DNA of 13,140 bases from JAVBUP01 sp031555175 (GTDB lineage: Bacteria; Bacillota_I; Bacilli_A; Erysipelotrichales; Coprobacillaceae), in assembly GCA_031555175.1 (NCBI GenBank), contig JAVBUP010000075.1, positions 1 to 13,140 on the forward strand, read 5' to 3'. Each line of letters opens with the position of its first letter. Position 1 is the stretch's first letter. A program made the translations under genes and the position numbers. Below the pieces are notes generated by a model. The model was not told the DNA's origin, searched no databases, and saw only the letters and a list, made by a program, of their open reading frames with translations. Shown piece after piece: positions 6,860-13,140 of the stretch.

Positions 6860-8785
6860 ATGGAAGAAAAGATTGAAACATACGGCGACTCGGATATACA
6901 AGTATTAGAGGGATTAGAAGCTGTAAGAAAACGCCCAGGAATGTATATTGGTACTACATCTAGCAGAGGTCTACATCATTTGGTATGGGAAATTGTTGAT
7001 AATTCTATTGATGAGGCATTAGCTGGTTATTGTGATGAAATACAAGTATCAATTGAAAAAGGTGATGTAATTAAGGTTGTTGACTTTGGTCGTGGTATGC
7101 CAACAGGTATAAATGAAAAAACTGGTAAATCTACAGTTGAGACTATTTTTACAGTGTTACATGCTGGTGGTAAATTTGGTGGAGGCGGATACAAGGTATC
7201 CGGTGGATTACATGGCGTGGGAGCATCTGTAGTTAATGCACTATCTGAGTGGCTAGAAGTATATGTAAAAAGAGAGGGAAAAATCTATTTTCAACGATTT
7301 GAAAAAGGTGGTTTTTCAAGTGGAGATTTAAAAGTTATTGGAGAATGTAGTTTAGAAGAAACTGGTTCAACAGTAATGTTTAAAGCTGATGCGGAAATAT
7401 TTACTGAAACTACGACTTTTGATTATGAAGTGTTAAGAGAGAGAATTAGACAACTAGCTTTCTTGAATAAAGGATTAAAATTGGTGTTAATAGATAATCG
7501 CTTAGAAACACCAAAGAAAATTTCATACCACTATGAGGGTGGTATTATGGAATATGTTAGTTTCATAAATAAAAATAAAACGCCTATTCATGATGATGTA
7601 ATATATGTTGAAAATATAGAAGATGGTATTAATGTGGAAGTTGCTCTTCAATATAATGATGGGTATCAAGCTAATATTTACTCTTTCTGTAATAACATTA
7701 ATACTCATGAAGGTGGAACTCATGAAGAAGGATTTAGATTAGCTTTAACAAGAACTATTAATAATTACGCAAAAAATAAAGGAATTCTTAAAAAAGATGA
7801 TGAAGGGTTAACTGGAGACGATGTTAGAGAAGGTCTGACAGCAATTATTTCCGTTAAGCATCCAAATCCTCAATATGAAGGTCAAACTAAAACTAAGTTA
7901 GGAAACTCTGAAGTTAGGAAAATAGTTAATAGTATTTTATCTGATGCTTTAGATCGTTTCTTAATGGAAAATCCAAATACAGCAAAAATAGTTGTTGATA
8001 AAGGAGTATTAGCAAGTCGTGCTAGAATTGCTGCTAAAAAGGCTCGTGAAACAACTAGAAGAAAAGGAGCTTTGGATGGATTCTCTTTACCAGGAAAGTT
8101 GGCTGATTGTACTTCGAAAGATCCAACAATCTCTGAAATATTTATCGTCGAAGGGGATTCAGCGGGCGGATCAGCTAAGGAAGGACGTTATCGTGAGTTC
8201 CAAGCAATACTTCCTTTAAGAGGTAAGATTCTAAACGTTGAGAAAGCTCGTATTGATAAAATATTTAGTAATAATGAAATTAAGTCTATGATTGCTGCTT
8301 TTGGTACTGGTATTGGAGAAGAGTTTAATTTAGATAAACTTAGATATCATAAGATAGTCATCATGACAGATGCTGATGTTGATGGTGGGCATATTCGTAC
8401 ATTGATGTTAACATTCTTATATCGTTATTTAAGACCGTTGATTGAGAATGGCTTTGTATATATTGCGCAACCGCCGCTATATTTAGCGAAACATGGTAAA
8501 GCAGAAAGATATTTATACTCAGATGAAGAGTTAGATATGATGAGAGCCGAATTACCAGAAGGGGCAAGACTTTCAATTCAACGTTATAAAGGGTTGGGAG
8601 AAATGAACGCTAAGCAATTAAAAGATACTACTATGGATCCTGCAAATAGAGTATTGCTTCAAGTTCAACTTGAAGATGCTATGGAGGCAGATTTAATATT
8701 TGATATGTTGATGGGTGAAAAAGTAGAACCGAGACGTGATTTTATTCAAGAAAATGCACAGTACGTAAAGAACTTAGACGTATAG
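6860..8785 (+). CDS. gyrB: DNA gyrase subunit B
   Basis: The 641-aa protein is the ATPase subunit of gyrase, which adds negative supercoils. The GHKL ATPase domain shows WEIVDNSIDEA with catalytic Glu44, DFGRGMPTG (about 75-83) and GGLHGVGASVVNALS (about 115-129). The TOPRIM domain has EGDSAGGSAK with Glu431 and the metal-binding DADVD set Asp504, Asp506, Asp508. A transducer domain lies between them, and the length is normal. ATG 6860 is chosen over an upstream frame extension to 6707, which overlaps recF. The reasons are that AGGAGGGG sits just before 6860 and MEEKIETYGDSDIQVLEGLEAVR is the usual start. The DxGxG motif has Phe in place of the common Asn (DFG), a mild variant. Confidence 0.97.
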   Translation: MEEKIETYGDSDIQVLEGLEAVRKRPGMYIGTTSSRGLHHLVWEIVDNSIDEALAGYCDEIQVSIEKGDVIKVVDFGRGMPTGINEKTGKSTVETIFTVLHAGGKFGGGGYKVSGGLHGVGASVVNALSEWLEVYVKREGKIYFQRFEKGGFSSGDLKVIGECSLEETGSTVMFKADAEIFTETTTFDYEVLRERIRQLAFLNKGLKLVLIDNRLETPKKISYHYEGGIMEYVSFINKNKTPIHDDVIYVENIEDGINVEVALQYNDGYQANIYSFCNNINTHEGGTHEEGFRLALTRTINNYAKNKGILKKDDEGLTGDDVREGLTAIISVKHPNPQYEGQTKTKLGNSEVRKIVNSILSDALDRFLMENPNTAKIVVDKGVLASRARIAAKKARETTRRKGALDGFSLPGKLADCTSKDPTISEIFIVEGDSAGGSAKEGRYREFQAILPLRGKILNVEKARIDKIFSNNEIKSMIAAFGTGIGEEFNLDKLRYHKIVIMTDADVDGGHIRTLMLTFLYRYLRPLIENGFVYIAQPPLYLAKHGKAERYLYSDEELDMMRAELPEGARLSIQRYKGLGEMNAKQLKDTTMDPANRVLLQVQLEDAMEADLIFDMLMGEKVEPRRDFIQENAQYVKNLDV

Positions 8786-8798
8786 AAAGGAGAGCAAC

Positions 8799-11261
8799 AT
8801 GGAAGAAAGAGGAATTAAAAAAGTAAATATCTCATCAGAAATGAAAAATGCTTTCTTAGACTATGCTATGTCTGTTATTGTGGCTAGAGCATTACCTGAT
8901 GTTAGAGATGGATTAAAACCTGTACAAAGAAGAATTGTATTTGGAATGAATGAATTAGGGGCTTACTCTAATTCTCCATATAAGAAGTCTGCGCGTATTG
9001 TTGGGGATGTAATGGGTAAATATCATCCTCATGGGGACTCTTCAATTTATGATGCTTTAGTAAGAATGGCTCAACCATTCTCATATCGTTATATGTTGGT
9101 CGATGGACAAGGGAACTTTGGTTCTATTGATGGCGATGGGGCCGCTGCACAACGTTACACGGAAGCACGTATGTCAAAATTGGCGCATGAGTTAATTAGA
9201 GATATAAATAAAAATACTGTTAATTTTAACGATAACTATTCTGGAGAGGAACAAGAACCTGAAGTGTTACCAGCTAGATATCCAAATCTATTGGTAAACG
9301 GTACTACTGGAATTGCAGTAGGGATGGCAACAAATATTCCACCACATAATTTAGATGAGGTAATCTCAGCAGTTTTAGCGGTAATAGATAATGAAAATAT
9401 TACTATAAGTGAACTTATGGAAAATTATATCTATGGACCAGATTTTCCAACGGGAGGCTATATCCTAGGTAAGTCAGGAATCAGAAAGGCTTATGAAACT
9501 GGAAATGGATTGGTTATCATGAGAGCTAAAAGTGATATTATTGAATCCGCTTCTGGAAAGAAAACTATTATTGTTACTGAGTTGCCGTATCAAGTTAACA
9601 AGGCTCGTATGATTGAAAAAATTGCTGAGCATGTTCGTGAAAAAAGAATCGATGGAATTACTGAACTTCGTGATGAATCTAATCATGAGGGTATTCGTGT
9701 TGTCATTGAATTAAGAAGAGATGTTCAACCAGAGGTTGTATTAAATCAGCTTTATAAGTTAACAGCATTGCAATCAACTTTTGGTGTAAATATGTTAGCG
9801 TTAGTTAAGAATCAACCAAGAGTACTTAATTTAAAAGAAATTATTGAGTATTACATTGAACATCAAATTGAAGTAATTAAAAGAAGAACGCAATTTGATT
9901 TGGATAAGGCTGAAGAACGAGCTCATTTATTAGAAGGATTAATTATTGCCTTAGATAATATCGATGCTGTTATTGATTTAATTAGATCATCAAGAACTAC
10001 AGAAATCGTACAATCTAGATTAATGGAAGAGTTCAAGTTATCTGAAAGACAAGCTAAAGCTATACGTGAAATGCAATTACAACGTTTGGCTGGATTAGAA
10101 AGAGAAAAAATAGAAACTGAGTATAAGGACCTACAAACGGTAATTACAGATTTAAAAGATATCTTGGCTAAAGATGAAAGAGTAAAAGCAATTATCAAAG
10201 ATGAGTTAATCGATGTTCAAAGTCGCTATTCAGATGAGAGAAGAACCGAAATCATCCAAGGGTCATTTGATTTAGAAGATGAAGACTTAATACCTAAGGA
10301 AGATATTGTTATATCATTAACAACAAATGGATATATTAAGCGAGCAACTACTGATACGTTTAGACAACAACGTCGTGGTGGCCGTGGGGTAAAAGGTATG
10401 AGTACAAATGATAATGATATCGTTAGTCAATTAGTAACGACATCAACTCATGATGCAATCTTGTTCTTTACTAATTTTGGTAAAGTATATCGTTTGAAGG
10501 GATATAACATTCCAGAATACGGTAGAGCTGCAAAGGGTATTCCAGTAGTTAATCTATTAGAGTTAGATAAAGACGAAACTGTTAAATCTATTATTGGTAT
10601 TAGTACAGATGCTGATAAGGATCATCAATATTTATTCTTCGCTACAAAGCAAGGAATTGTTAAGAAAGTAGCAAGTTCTGAGTTTGATAGCATTAGAAAA
10701 TCTGGGAAAATTGCATTAACTTTAAAAGAAGGTGATGAACTCGTAGGTGTTAAATTAACATCTGATGAAGATGAAATCTTAATAGCTTCATCAAATGGAA
10801 AGTTAGTAAGATTTGTAGCTGATAATGTAAGAACGATGGGTAGAACAGCTGCTGGTGTCAGAGGTATTAATGTTGATGGTGGAGTAGTTGTAGGAATTAC
10901 CACTGATAAAGAAGGAGAAAATATTCTTGTAGTTACTGAGCGTGGTTATGGTAAGATGAGTCATATTGATGAATATCGTATTGTTAACCGCGGAGGTAAA
11001 GGTGTTAAAACATTGAACACTACTGAGAAGAATGGTCAAATAGTAGCGGTAAGAGCTGTTACTGGAGATGAAGACTTATTAATTATTACCGATGATGGAA
11101 TCATGATTAGGCTTTCACTAGAACAAGTAAAAGTTGCTGGTCGTGCTACGCAAGGTGTTAAACTAATTAGGGTTGAAGAAAATCAAAGTGTAGCTACTGT
11201 AGAAGTAGTTGAAAAAGCAGAGGTAGATGAAGTTGATGATTTAGAAGAGAATGATAATTAG
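8799..11261 (+). CDS. gyrA: DNA gyrase subunit A
   Basis: The 820-aa protein is the DNA breaking-rejoining subunit. The catalytic tyrosine is Tyr120 in AAAQRYTEARM. The quinolone-determining stretch HPHGDSSIYDALVRMAQ (from residue 76) has Ser81 and Asp85 at the positions matching E. coli Ser83 and Asp87, so the usual resistance changes are absent. The C-terminal beta-pinwheel carries the GyrA-box QRRGGRG at 524-530. That motif marks gyrase rather than topoisomerase IV and is needed for DNA wrapping. An acidic tail (EVDEVDDLEENDN) closes the protein. AAAGGAG precedes the ATG, 13 bases separate it from gyrB, and a terminator overlaps its stop codon, so it ends the operon. Confidence 0.98.
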   Translation: MEERGIKKVNISSEMKNAFLDYAMSVIVARALPDVRDGLKPVQRRIVFGMNELGAYSNSPYKKSARIVGDVMGKYHPHGDSSIYDALVRMAQPFSYRYMLVDGQGNFGSIDGDGAAAQRYTEARMSKLAHELIRDINKNTVNFNDNYSGEEQEPEVLPARYPNLLVNGTTGIAVGMATNIPPHNLDEVISAVLAVIDNENITISELMENYIYGPDFPTGGYILGKSGIRKAYETGNGLVIMRAKSDIIESASGKKTIIVTELPYQVNKARMIEKIAEHVREKRIDGITELRDESNHEGIRVVIELRRDVQPEVVLNQLYKLTALQSTFGVNMLALVKNQPRVLNLKEIIEYYIEHQIEVIKRRTQFDLDKAEERAHLLEGLIIALDNIDAVIDLIRSSRTTEIVQSRLMEEFKLSERQAKAIREMQLQRLAGLEREKIETEYKDLQTVITDLKDILAKDERVKAIIKDELIDVQSRYSDERRTEIIQGSFDLEDEDLIPKEDIVISLTTNGYIKRATTDTFRQQRRGGRGVKGMSTNDNDIVSQLVTTSTHDAILFFTNFGKVYRLKGYNIPEYGRAAKGIPVVNLLELDKDETVKSIIGISTDADKDHQYLFFATKQGIVKKVASSEFDSIRKSGKIALTLKEGDELVGVKLTSDEDEILIASSNGKLVRFVADNVRTMGRTAAGVRGINVDGGVVVGITTDKEGENILVVTERGYGKMSHIDEYRIVNRGGKGVKTLNTTEKNGQIVAVRAVTGDEDLLIITDDGIMIRLSLEQVKVAGRATQGVKLIRVEENQSVATVEVVEKAEVDEVDDLEENDN

Positions 11262-11275
11262 TCATTCTTTTTTTT
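11248..11275 (+). terminator. Rho-independent terminator of gyrA
   Basis: AGAATGA (11248-11254) pairs with TCATTCT (11262-11268) around a seven-base loop that contains the TAG stop codon. Eight T's follow, and the last T is also the first base of a parS site. Confidence 0.9.
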
Positions 11276-11290
11276 GTTTCACGTGAAACA
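11275..11290. promoter_or_regulatory. parS: parS centromere site (ParB/Spo0J binding), copy 1
   Basis: TGTTTCACGTGAAACA is a perfect 16-bp palindrome identical to the accepted bacterial parS form. ParB binds it and spreads, and recruits SMC to organise and segregate the origin. Its place about 7-9 kb from the origin elements is typical. A parB gene is not in this window. Confidence 0.93.
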
Positions 11291-11363
11291 TTTAGCTGGC
11301 AGCTATATACTATAAGAGGAACAGTTGATACAATTATGATAAATAAAATATTGGAGGGAAATT

Positions 11364-11966
11364 ATGCAAAAATTGAATATAACGAGTATATTTAGTAAAA
11401 CAATAGTATGTTTACTATTATTTGTTTTTATTGGCTGTACAACTAGCGAGCCAAAAAAGGATGTGACTATTATTGATTTTTCACAAATGATGTCTACTGA
11501 AGCACCGACTTGGTGTACTGAAAATAATATTAAGTGCACTATCAAAGAAGAATACTCAGATACTGTAGCTAGTAAGTCTTTGATATCTCAAAGTGTTGGT
11601 AGCGATGAAATAAGAAAAGAAGGTAGCAAAATAACTATTATCTATTCTTTGGGAAAAGAGCCCTCTAAAGAGTATAAGAATGCCTTAAAGAAAGCTGAGT
11701 CATATTCAGATAATTTGCATATGTCTAAAAAGGCAATATATGATCAACTTGTTTCTCCGTATGGAGAGAACTTTCCAGCAGATGCTGCTCAGTATGCGAT
11801 AGATAACATGGAAGCAGATTGGAACTATAATGCTTTGAAGAAAGCTGAATCATATAGAGACAATCTAAATATGTCAAAAAACAGTGTCTATGAACAACTG
11901 ATATCAAAATATGGAGAGCAATTCACAAAGGCTGAAGCTCAATACGCAGTAGATAACATGGATTAA
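11364..11966 (+). CDS. Lipoprotein with PASTA-like domain and two Ltp-type repeats
   Basis: The 200-aa protein starts with a basic N-region and a hydrophobic stretch ending in the lipobox-like FIGC (Cys25), so it is probably a lipid-anchored surface protein. Residues 34-97 resemble a PASTA domain: VTIIDFSQMM at the front, EEYSDTV, SQSVGS, then KEGSKITIIYSLG. Cys51 and Cys58 within it could form a disulfide. Two copies of a repeat follow (106-149 and 156-199). They share NALKKAESY-x-DNL-x-MSK and end in AQYA-[IV]-DNM. These match the Ltp family (host cell surface-exposed lipoprotein), known from a phage protein that blocks superinfection and found in many chromosomal proteins. A GGAGGG ribosome binding site precedes the ATG. 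Its role here is unknown. Cell-wall binding or blocking of phage DNA entry are guesses from the domains. Confidence 0.8.
   Translation: MQKLNITSIFSKTIVCLLLFVFIGCTTSEPKKDVTIIDFSQMMSTEAPTWCTENNIKCTIKEEYSDTVASKSLISQSVGSDEIRKEGSKITIIYSLGKEPSKEYKNALKKAESYSDNLHMSKKAIYDQLVSPYGENFPADAAQYAIDNMEADWNYNALKKAESYRDNLNMSKNSVYEQLISKYGEQFTKAEAQYAVDNMD
11679..11963 (+). repeat. In-gene tandem repeat encoding the two Ltp motifs
   Basis: Two diverged copies with a 150-base period (11679-11813 and 11829-11963) encode the repeated NALKKAESY and AQYA-x-DNM segments. Similarity is clear at DNA level in the first part of each copy, where AAGAAAGCTGA is shared. This suggests an internal duplication. Confidence 0.8.
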
Positions 11967-11971
11967 GACTG

Positions 11972-11999
11972 AAGTACCATTCAAGAGGATGGTACTTTT
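11972..11999 (+). terminator. Rho-independent terminator of the lipoprotein gene
   Basis: AAGTACCAT (11972-11980) pairs perfectly with ATGGTACTT (11989-11997) around an eight-base loop, followed by a short T-run. The last T begins a parS-like sequence. Confidence 0.8.
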
Positions 12000-12014
12000 G
12001 TTTCATGCGAAATA
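11999..12014. promoter_or_regulatory. Degenerate parS-like site
   Basis: TGTTTCATGCGAAATA differs from perfect parS at three of 16 positions, all transitions (8 C to T, 10 T to C, 15 C to T). It directly follows a terminator T-run, exactly as the two perfect sites do. It is probably a decayed or weak ParB site. Changes in the central ACGT usually hurt ParB binding. Confidence 0.5.
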
Positions 12015-12024
12015 ATTTAATAGA

Positions 12025-12053
12025 TTGACATATATAATATCATAGAGTATAAT
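12025..12053 (+). promoter_or_regulatory. Consensus sigma-A promoter of the GNAT gene
   Basis: TTGACA (12025-12030) and TATAAT (12048-12053) are both perfect and 17 bases apart. The transcript would start near 12060, 16 bases before the chosen start codon. This gene therefore has its own strong constitutive-type promoter. Confidence 0.92.
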
Positions 12054-12075
12054 GACGCAAATATTGGAGGGTATT

Positions 12076-12579
12076 ATGGGTGAAATTGTAATAAGAAAAG
12101 CAACGAAAGAAGATGCAAGTGAGATATTAGAACTTATAAAAAAAGTGCGTAAGGAATCAATTTTTTTAGCAAGCCATCAAGATGATCCGATGCCAAGTTT
12201 AATCGAAGAAGAAACGATGTTAGAGAATTCGAAAAAATTCAAATTTTGGCTAGTAGCTATATTAGATAATAAAATTGTTGGGATTATCAATTTTTCAGGT
12301 AATATGAAAGTTAAGAAGCGCCACCGAGCCAGCATTGGCATTTCTGTCTTAAAAGAATATTGGGGTAGACATTGTGGTTCATTATTAATTGAGAAAATGT
12401 TAGAATGCGCAAGACAAATACCAGGGTTAGAGAAAATAGAGTTAGGTGTATTTAGTGATAATGAAAGAGCAATTTCTTTGTATAAGAAGTTTGGATTTGA
12501 AGTTGAAGGAGTTATAAAAAAAGCTTATTTAATAGATGGAGTGTATCACGACGAGATATATATGTGTCTATATATTTAA
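12076..12579 (+). CDS. GNAT-family N-acetyltransferase
   Basis: This 167-aa protein has the full GNAT fold order. An N-terminal strand and helix (IVIRKATKEDASEILELI) is followed by the central strands. The acetyl-CoA-binding motif A is IGISVLKEYWGRHCGSLLIEKML (about 87-109), and motif B is LGVFSDNERAISLYKKFGFEVEG (about 123-145). The pyrophosphate loop RHCGSL departs from the usual R/Q-x-x-G-x-G/A by having Leu last. It resembles YhhY- and RimJ/RimL-like acetyltransferases acting on amino acids, amines or protein N-termini, but the substrate cannot be told. ATG 12076 is chosen because GGAGGG sits just upstream and because the in-frame ATG at 12052 overlaps the promoter -10. It is a single-gene unit with its own promoter and terminator. 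Confidence 0.88.
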   Translation: MGEIVIRKATKEDASEILELIKKVRKESIFLASHQDDPMPSLIEEETMLENSKKFKFWLVAILDNKIVGIINFSGNMKVKKRHRASIGISVLKEYWGRHCGSLLIEKMLECARQIPGLEKIELGVFSDNERAISLYKKFGFEVEGVIKKAYLIDGVYHDEIYMCLYI

Positions 12580-12604
12580 AATAATATTTTGAAAAATTTA
12601 TTTT

Positions 12605-12632
12605 AAAAGAGATTTAAGTAATTCTCTTTTTT
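12605..12632 (+). terminator. Rho-independent terminator of the GNAT gene
   Basis: AAAAGAGA (12605-12612) pairs perfectly with TCTCTTTT (12623-12630) around a ten-base loop and leads into a six-T run. That run joins a parS site at 12632. Confidence 0.75.
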
Positions 12633-12647
12633 GTTTCACGTGAAACA
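12632..12647. promoter_or_regulatory. parS: parS centromere site, copy 2
   Basis: This is a second perfect TGTTTCACGTGAAACA, identical to the copy at 11275 and 1,357 bp from it. It also begins on the last T of a terminator. Two perfect sites so close together suggest a real ParB loading region to the right of the origin. Confidence 0.93.
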
Positions 12648-12662
12648 TTGAATAAAACTCAG

Positions 12663-12691
12663 TTGCAAAGTATATAATAATTGTGTATAAT
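12663..12691 (+). promoter_or_regulatory. Promoter of the T-box transcript
   Basis: TTGCAA (12663-12668) and a perfect TATAAT (12686-12691) are 17 bases apart. Transcription would begin near 12698, just ahead of the T-box stem I. Confidence 0.85.
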
Positions 12692-12697
12692 CAAACC

Positions 12698-12926
12698 ATA
12701 AATAAAAGAAATCTATGATTAGGATAAGTAAATATGTAATTATGTTAAGAGAGCTGGTGCTTGGTGAGAACCAGAGATAATCATATTGAAATCAACCTAG
12801 GAGTGAAATGGTGAACTAAGTATCCATTTCCGGCATTGCCGTTATCAAATTAAGATGTTAGAATCAAGTTCTAATAAGCAGGGTGGCACCACGAGACATT
12901 CGTCCCTTTTGATAGGTGTTTTTTTA
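12698..12926 (+). ncRNA. T-box riboswitch leader (probably serine; asparagine possible)
   Basis: T-boxes sense uncharged tRNA and then prevent early termination. Stem I runs from about 12718 to 12800. Its lower part pairs TTAGG with CCTAG, and AATATG pairs with CATATT above the specifier loop, which has AGTA opposite GAA. The AGAGAGCTGG and GGTGAGAACCAG parts of the upper stem are present. The T-box core AGGGTGGCACCACG lies at 12880-12893, and the terminator ends in seven T's (12919-12925). The bulge reads TGGC, so the tRNA discriminator base should be G. This fits Ser (TCA, 12792-12794) or Asn (AAC, 12794-12796). Ile (ATC, 12791-12793) needs an A discriminator and fits worse. serS often follows gyrA in Bacillota and mycoplasmas, which favours Ser. 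Confidence 0.93.
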
Positions 12927-12947
12927 TTTGTAGAAAGGAGATTTTTC

Positions 12948-13018
12948 ATGATAAGAAGAATAAGAACATCCTGGATTATCTTCGTAGTCTAGGAATAAAT
13001 AAAGGAGACCAACTATGA
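12948..13018 (+). pseudogene. Possible decayed gene behind the T-box
   Basis: A strong ribosome binding site (AAAGGAG, seven bases before ATG 12948) follows the T-box terminator at the normal distance. The frame closes after 14 codons, MIRRIRTSWIIFVV. A different frame over the same bases (12950-13015) reads DKKNKNILDYLRSLGINKGDQL and then TGA. It looks more like protein, and its end vaguely recalls the start of AAC(3)-type acetyltransferases. A second site, AAAGGAG before ATG 13015, opens only MRKSSDK. From there to the window end I find no convincing gene. One frameshift plus stops would explain this. A short leader peptide, or a real gene starting beyond 13140, are alternatives. Confidence 0.3.
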
Positions 13019-13140
13019 GGAAGTCAAGTGATAAATGAGAAATATTTATTGCATGACAAAAAGAACTAATTTATCTTAGTTTTAAAAAGTTTATTCTTTA
13101 CTTCAAAATGAATTCTTTATCTGGATTCGAAAGGATAAAG

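Noticed and set aside
7523..11039. Several 60-92 codon minus-strand frames inside gyrB and gyrA
   Set aside because: They are opposite highly conserved coding sequence, are Ser/Ile/Thr-rich as expected of antisense frames, and show no start signals.
12052..12075. Alternative GNAT start at ATG 12052
   Set aside because: It overlaps the -10 box of a consensus promoter, so it would lie upstream of the transcript start.
13105..13140. Possible asnA-like fragment (MNSLSGFERIK) at the window end
   Set aside because: The likeness to the NLSGxE segment of aspartate-ammonia ligase is short, and the preceding residues do not resemble that family.
1..13140. CRISPR arrays, tRNA or rRNA genes, prophage modules
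   Set aside because: I found no regularly spaced direct repeats, tRNA-like cloverleaf sequences, rRNA sequence or phage structural genes.

Overview
This window is the chromosomal replication-origin region of an AT-rich, low-GC Gram-positive bacterium (Bacillota). The gene order is the classic one. rpmH-rnpA-yidC-khpB runs leftward and dnaA-dnaN-yaaA-recF-gyrB-gyrA runs rightward, with arrays of DnaA boxes on both sides of dnaA. Strong Shine-Dalgarno sites, sigma-A-type promoters, a T-box riboswitch and parS sites fit Bacillota. Short proteins such as the 71-aa YaaA and the general sequence character suggest Erysipelotrichia or a neighbouring Bacilli lineage, but the genus cannot be read from this sequence alone. 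All Trp codons I checked are TGG, so the standard code is likely. None of the twelve complete genes ends in TGA (nine TAA, three TAG).

Left part (1-2205, minus strand): the window opens with the N-terminus of an IS3-type transposase OrfA. An inverted repeat separates it from khpB, and it may be an IS end, a terminator, or both. khpB, yidC, rnpA and rpmH form a leftward operon from a good promoter at 2269-2297. The operon links ribosomal protein L34, the RNase P protein, a membrane insertase and an RNA-binding protein. YidC lacks the usual conserved groove arginine.

Origin (2206-4216): five perfect and several near-perfect DnaA boxes lie upstream of dnaA. Two perfect boxes lie between dnaA and dnaN. 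The last one is followed by CCCC and a run of TTA triplets, which matches the DnaA-trio unwinding layout known from Bacillus subtilis. dnaN ends at its own terminator, and a separate extended -10 promoter appears to drive yaaA-recF-gyrB-gyrA.

Right part (11262-13140): gyrA, a small lipoprotein gene (PASTA-like domain plus two Ltp repeats) and a GNAT acetyltransferase gene each end in a rho-independent terminator. In each case the T-tract runs straight into a 16-bp ParB-binding parS palindrome. The first and third parS copies are perfect and the middle one is degenerate. The window ends with a promoter and a complete T-box leader, probably serine-specific. No intact reading frame follows it, only two tiny frames with good ribosome binding sites and what may be a decayed gene.

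The genes cover replication initiation (DnaA, oriC), the replisome clamp (DnaN), gap repair (RecF), supercoiling (GyrAB) and origin segregation (parS). I see no convincing new multi-gene system. The most interesting points are the terminator-parS modules, the orphan-looking T-box, the YidC substitution and the unusual lipoprotein architecture.
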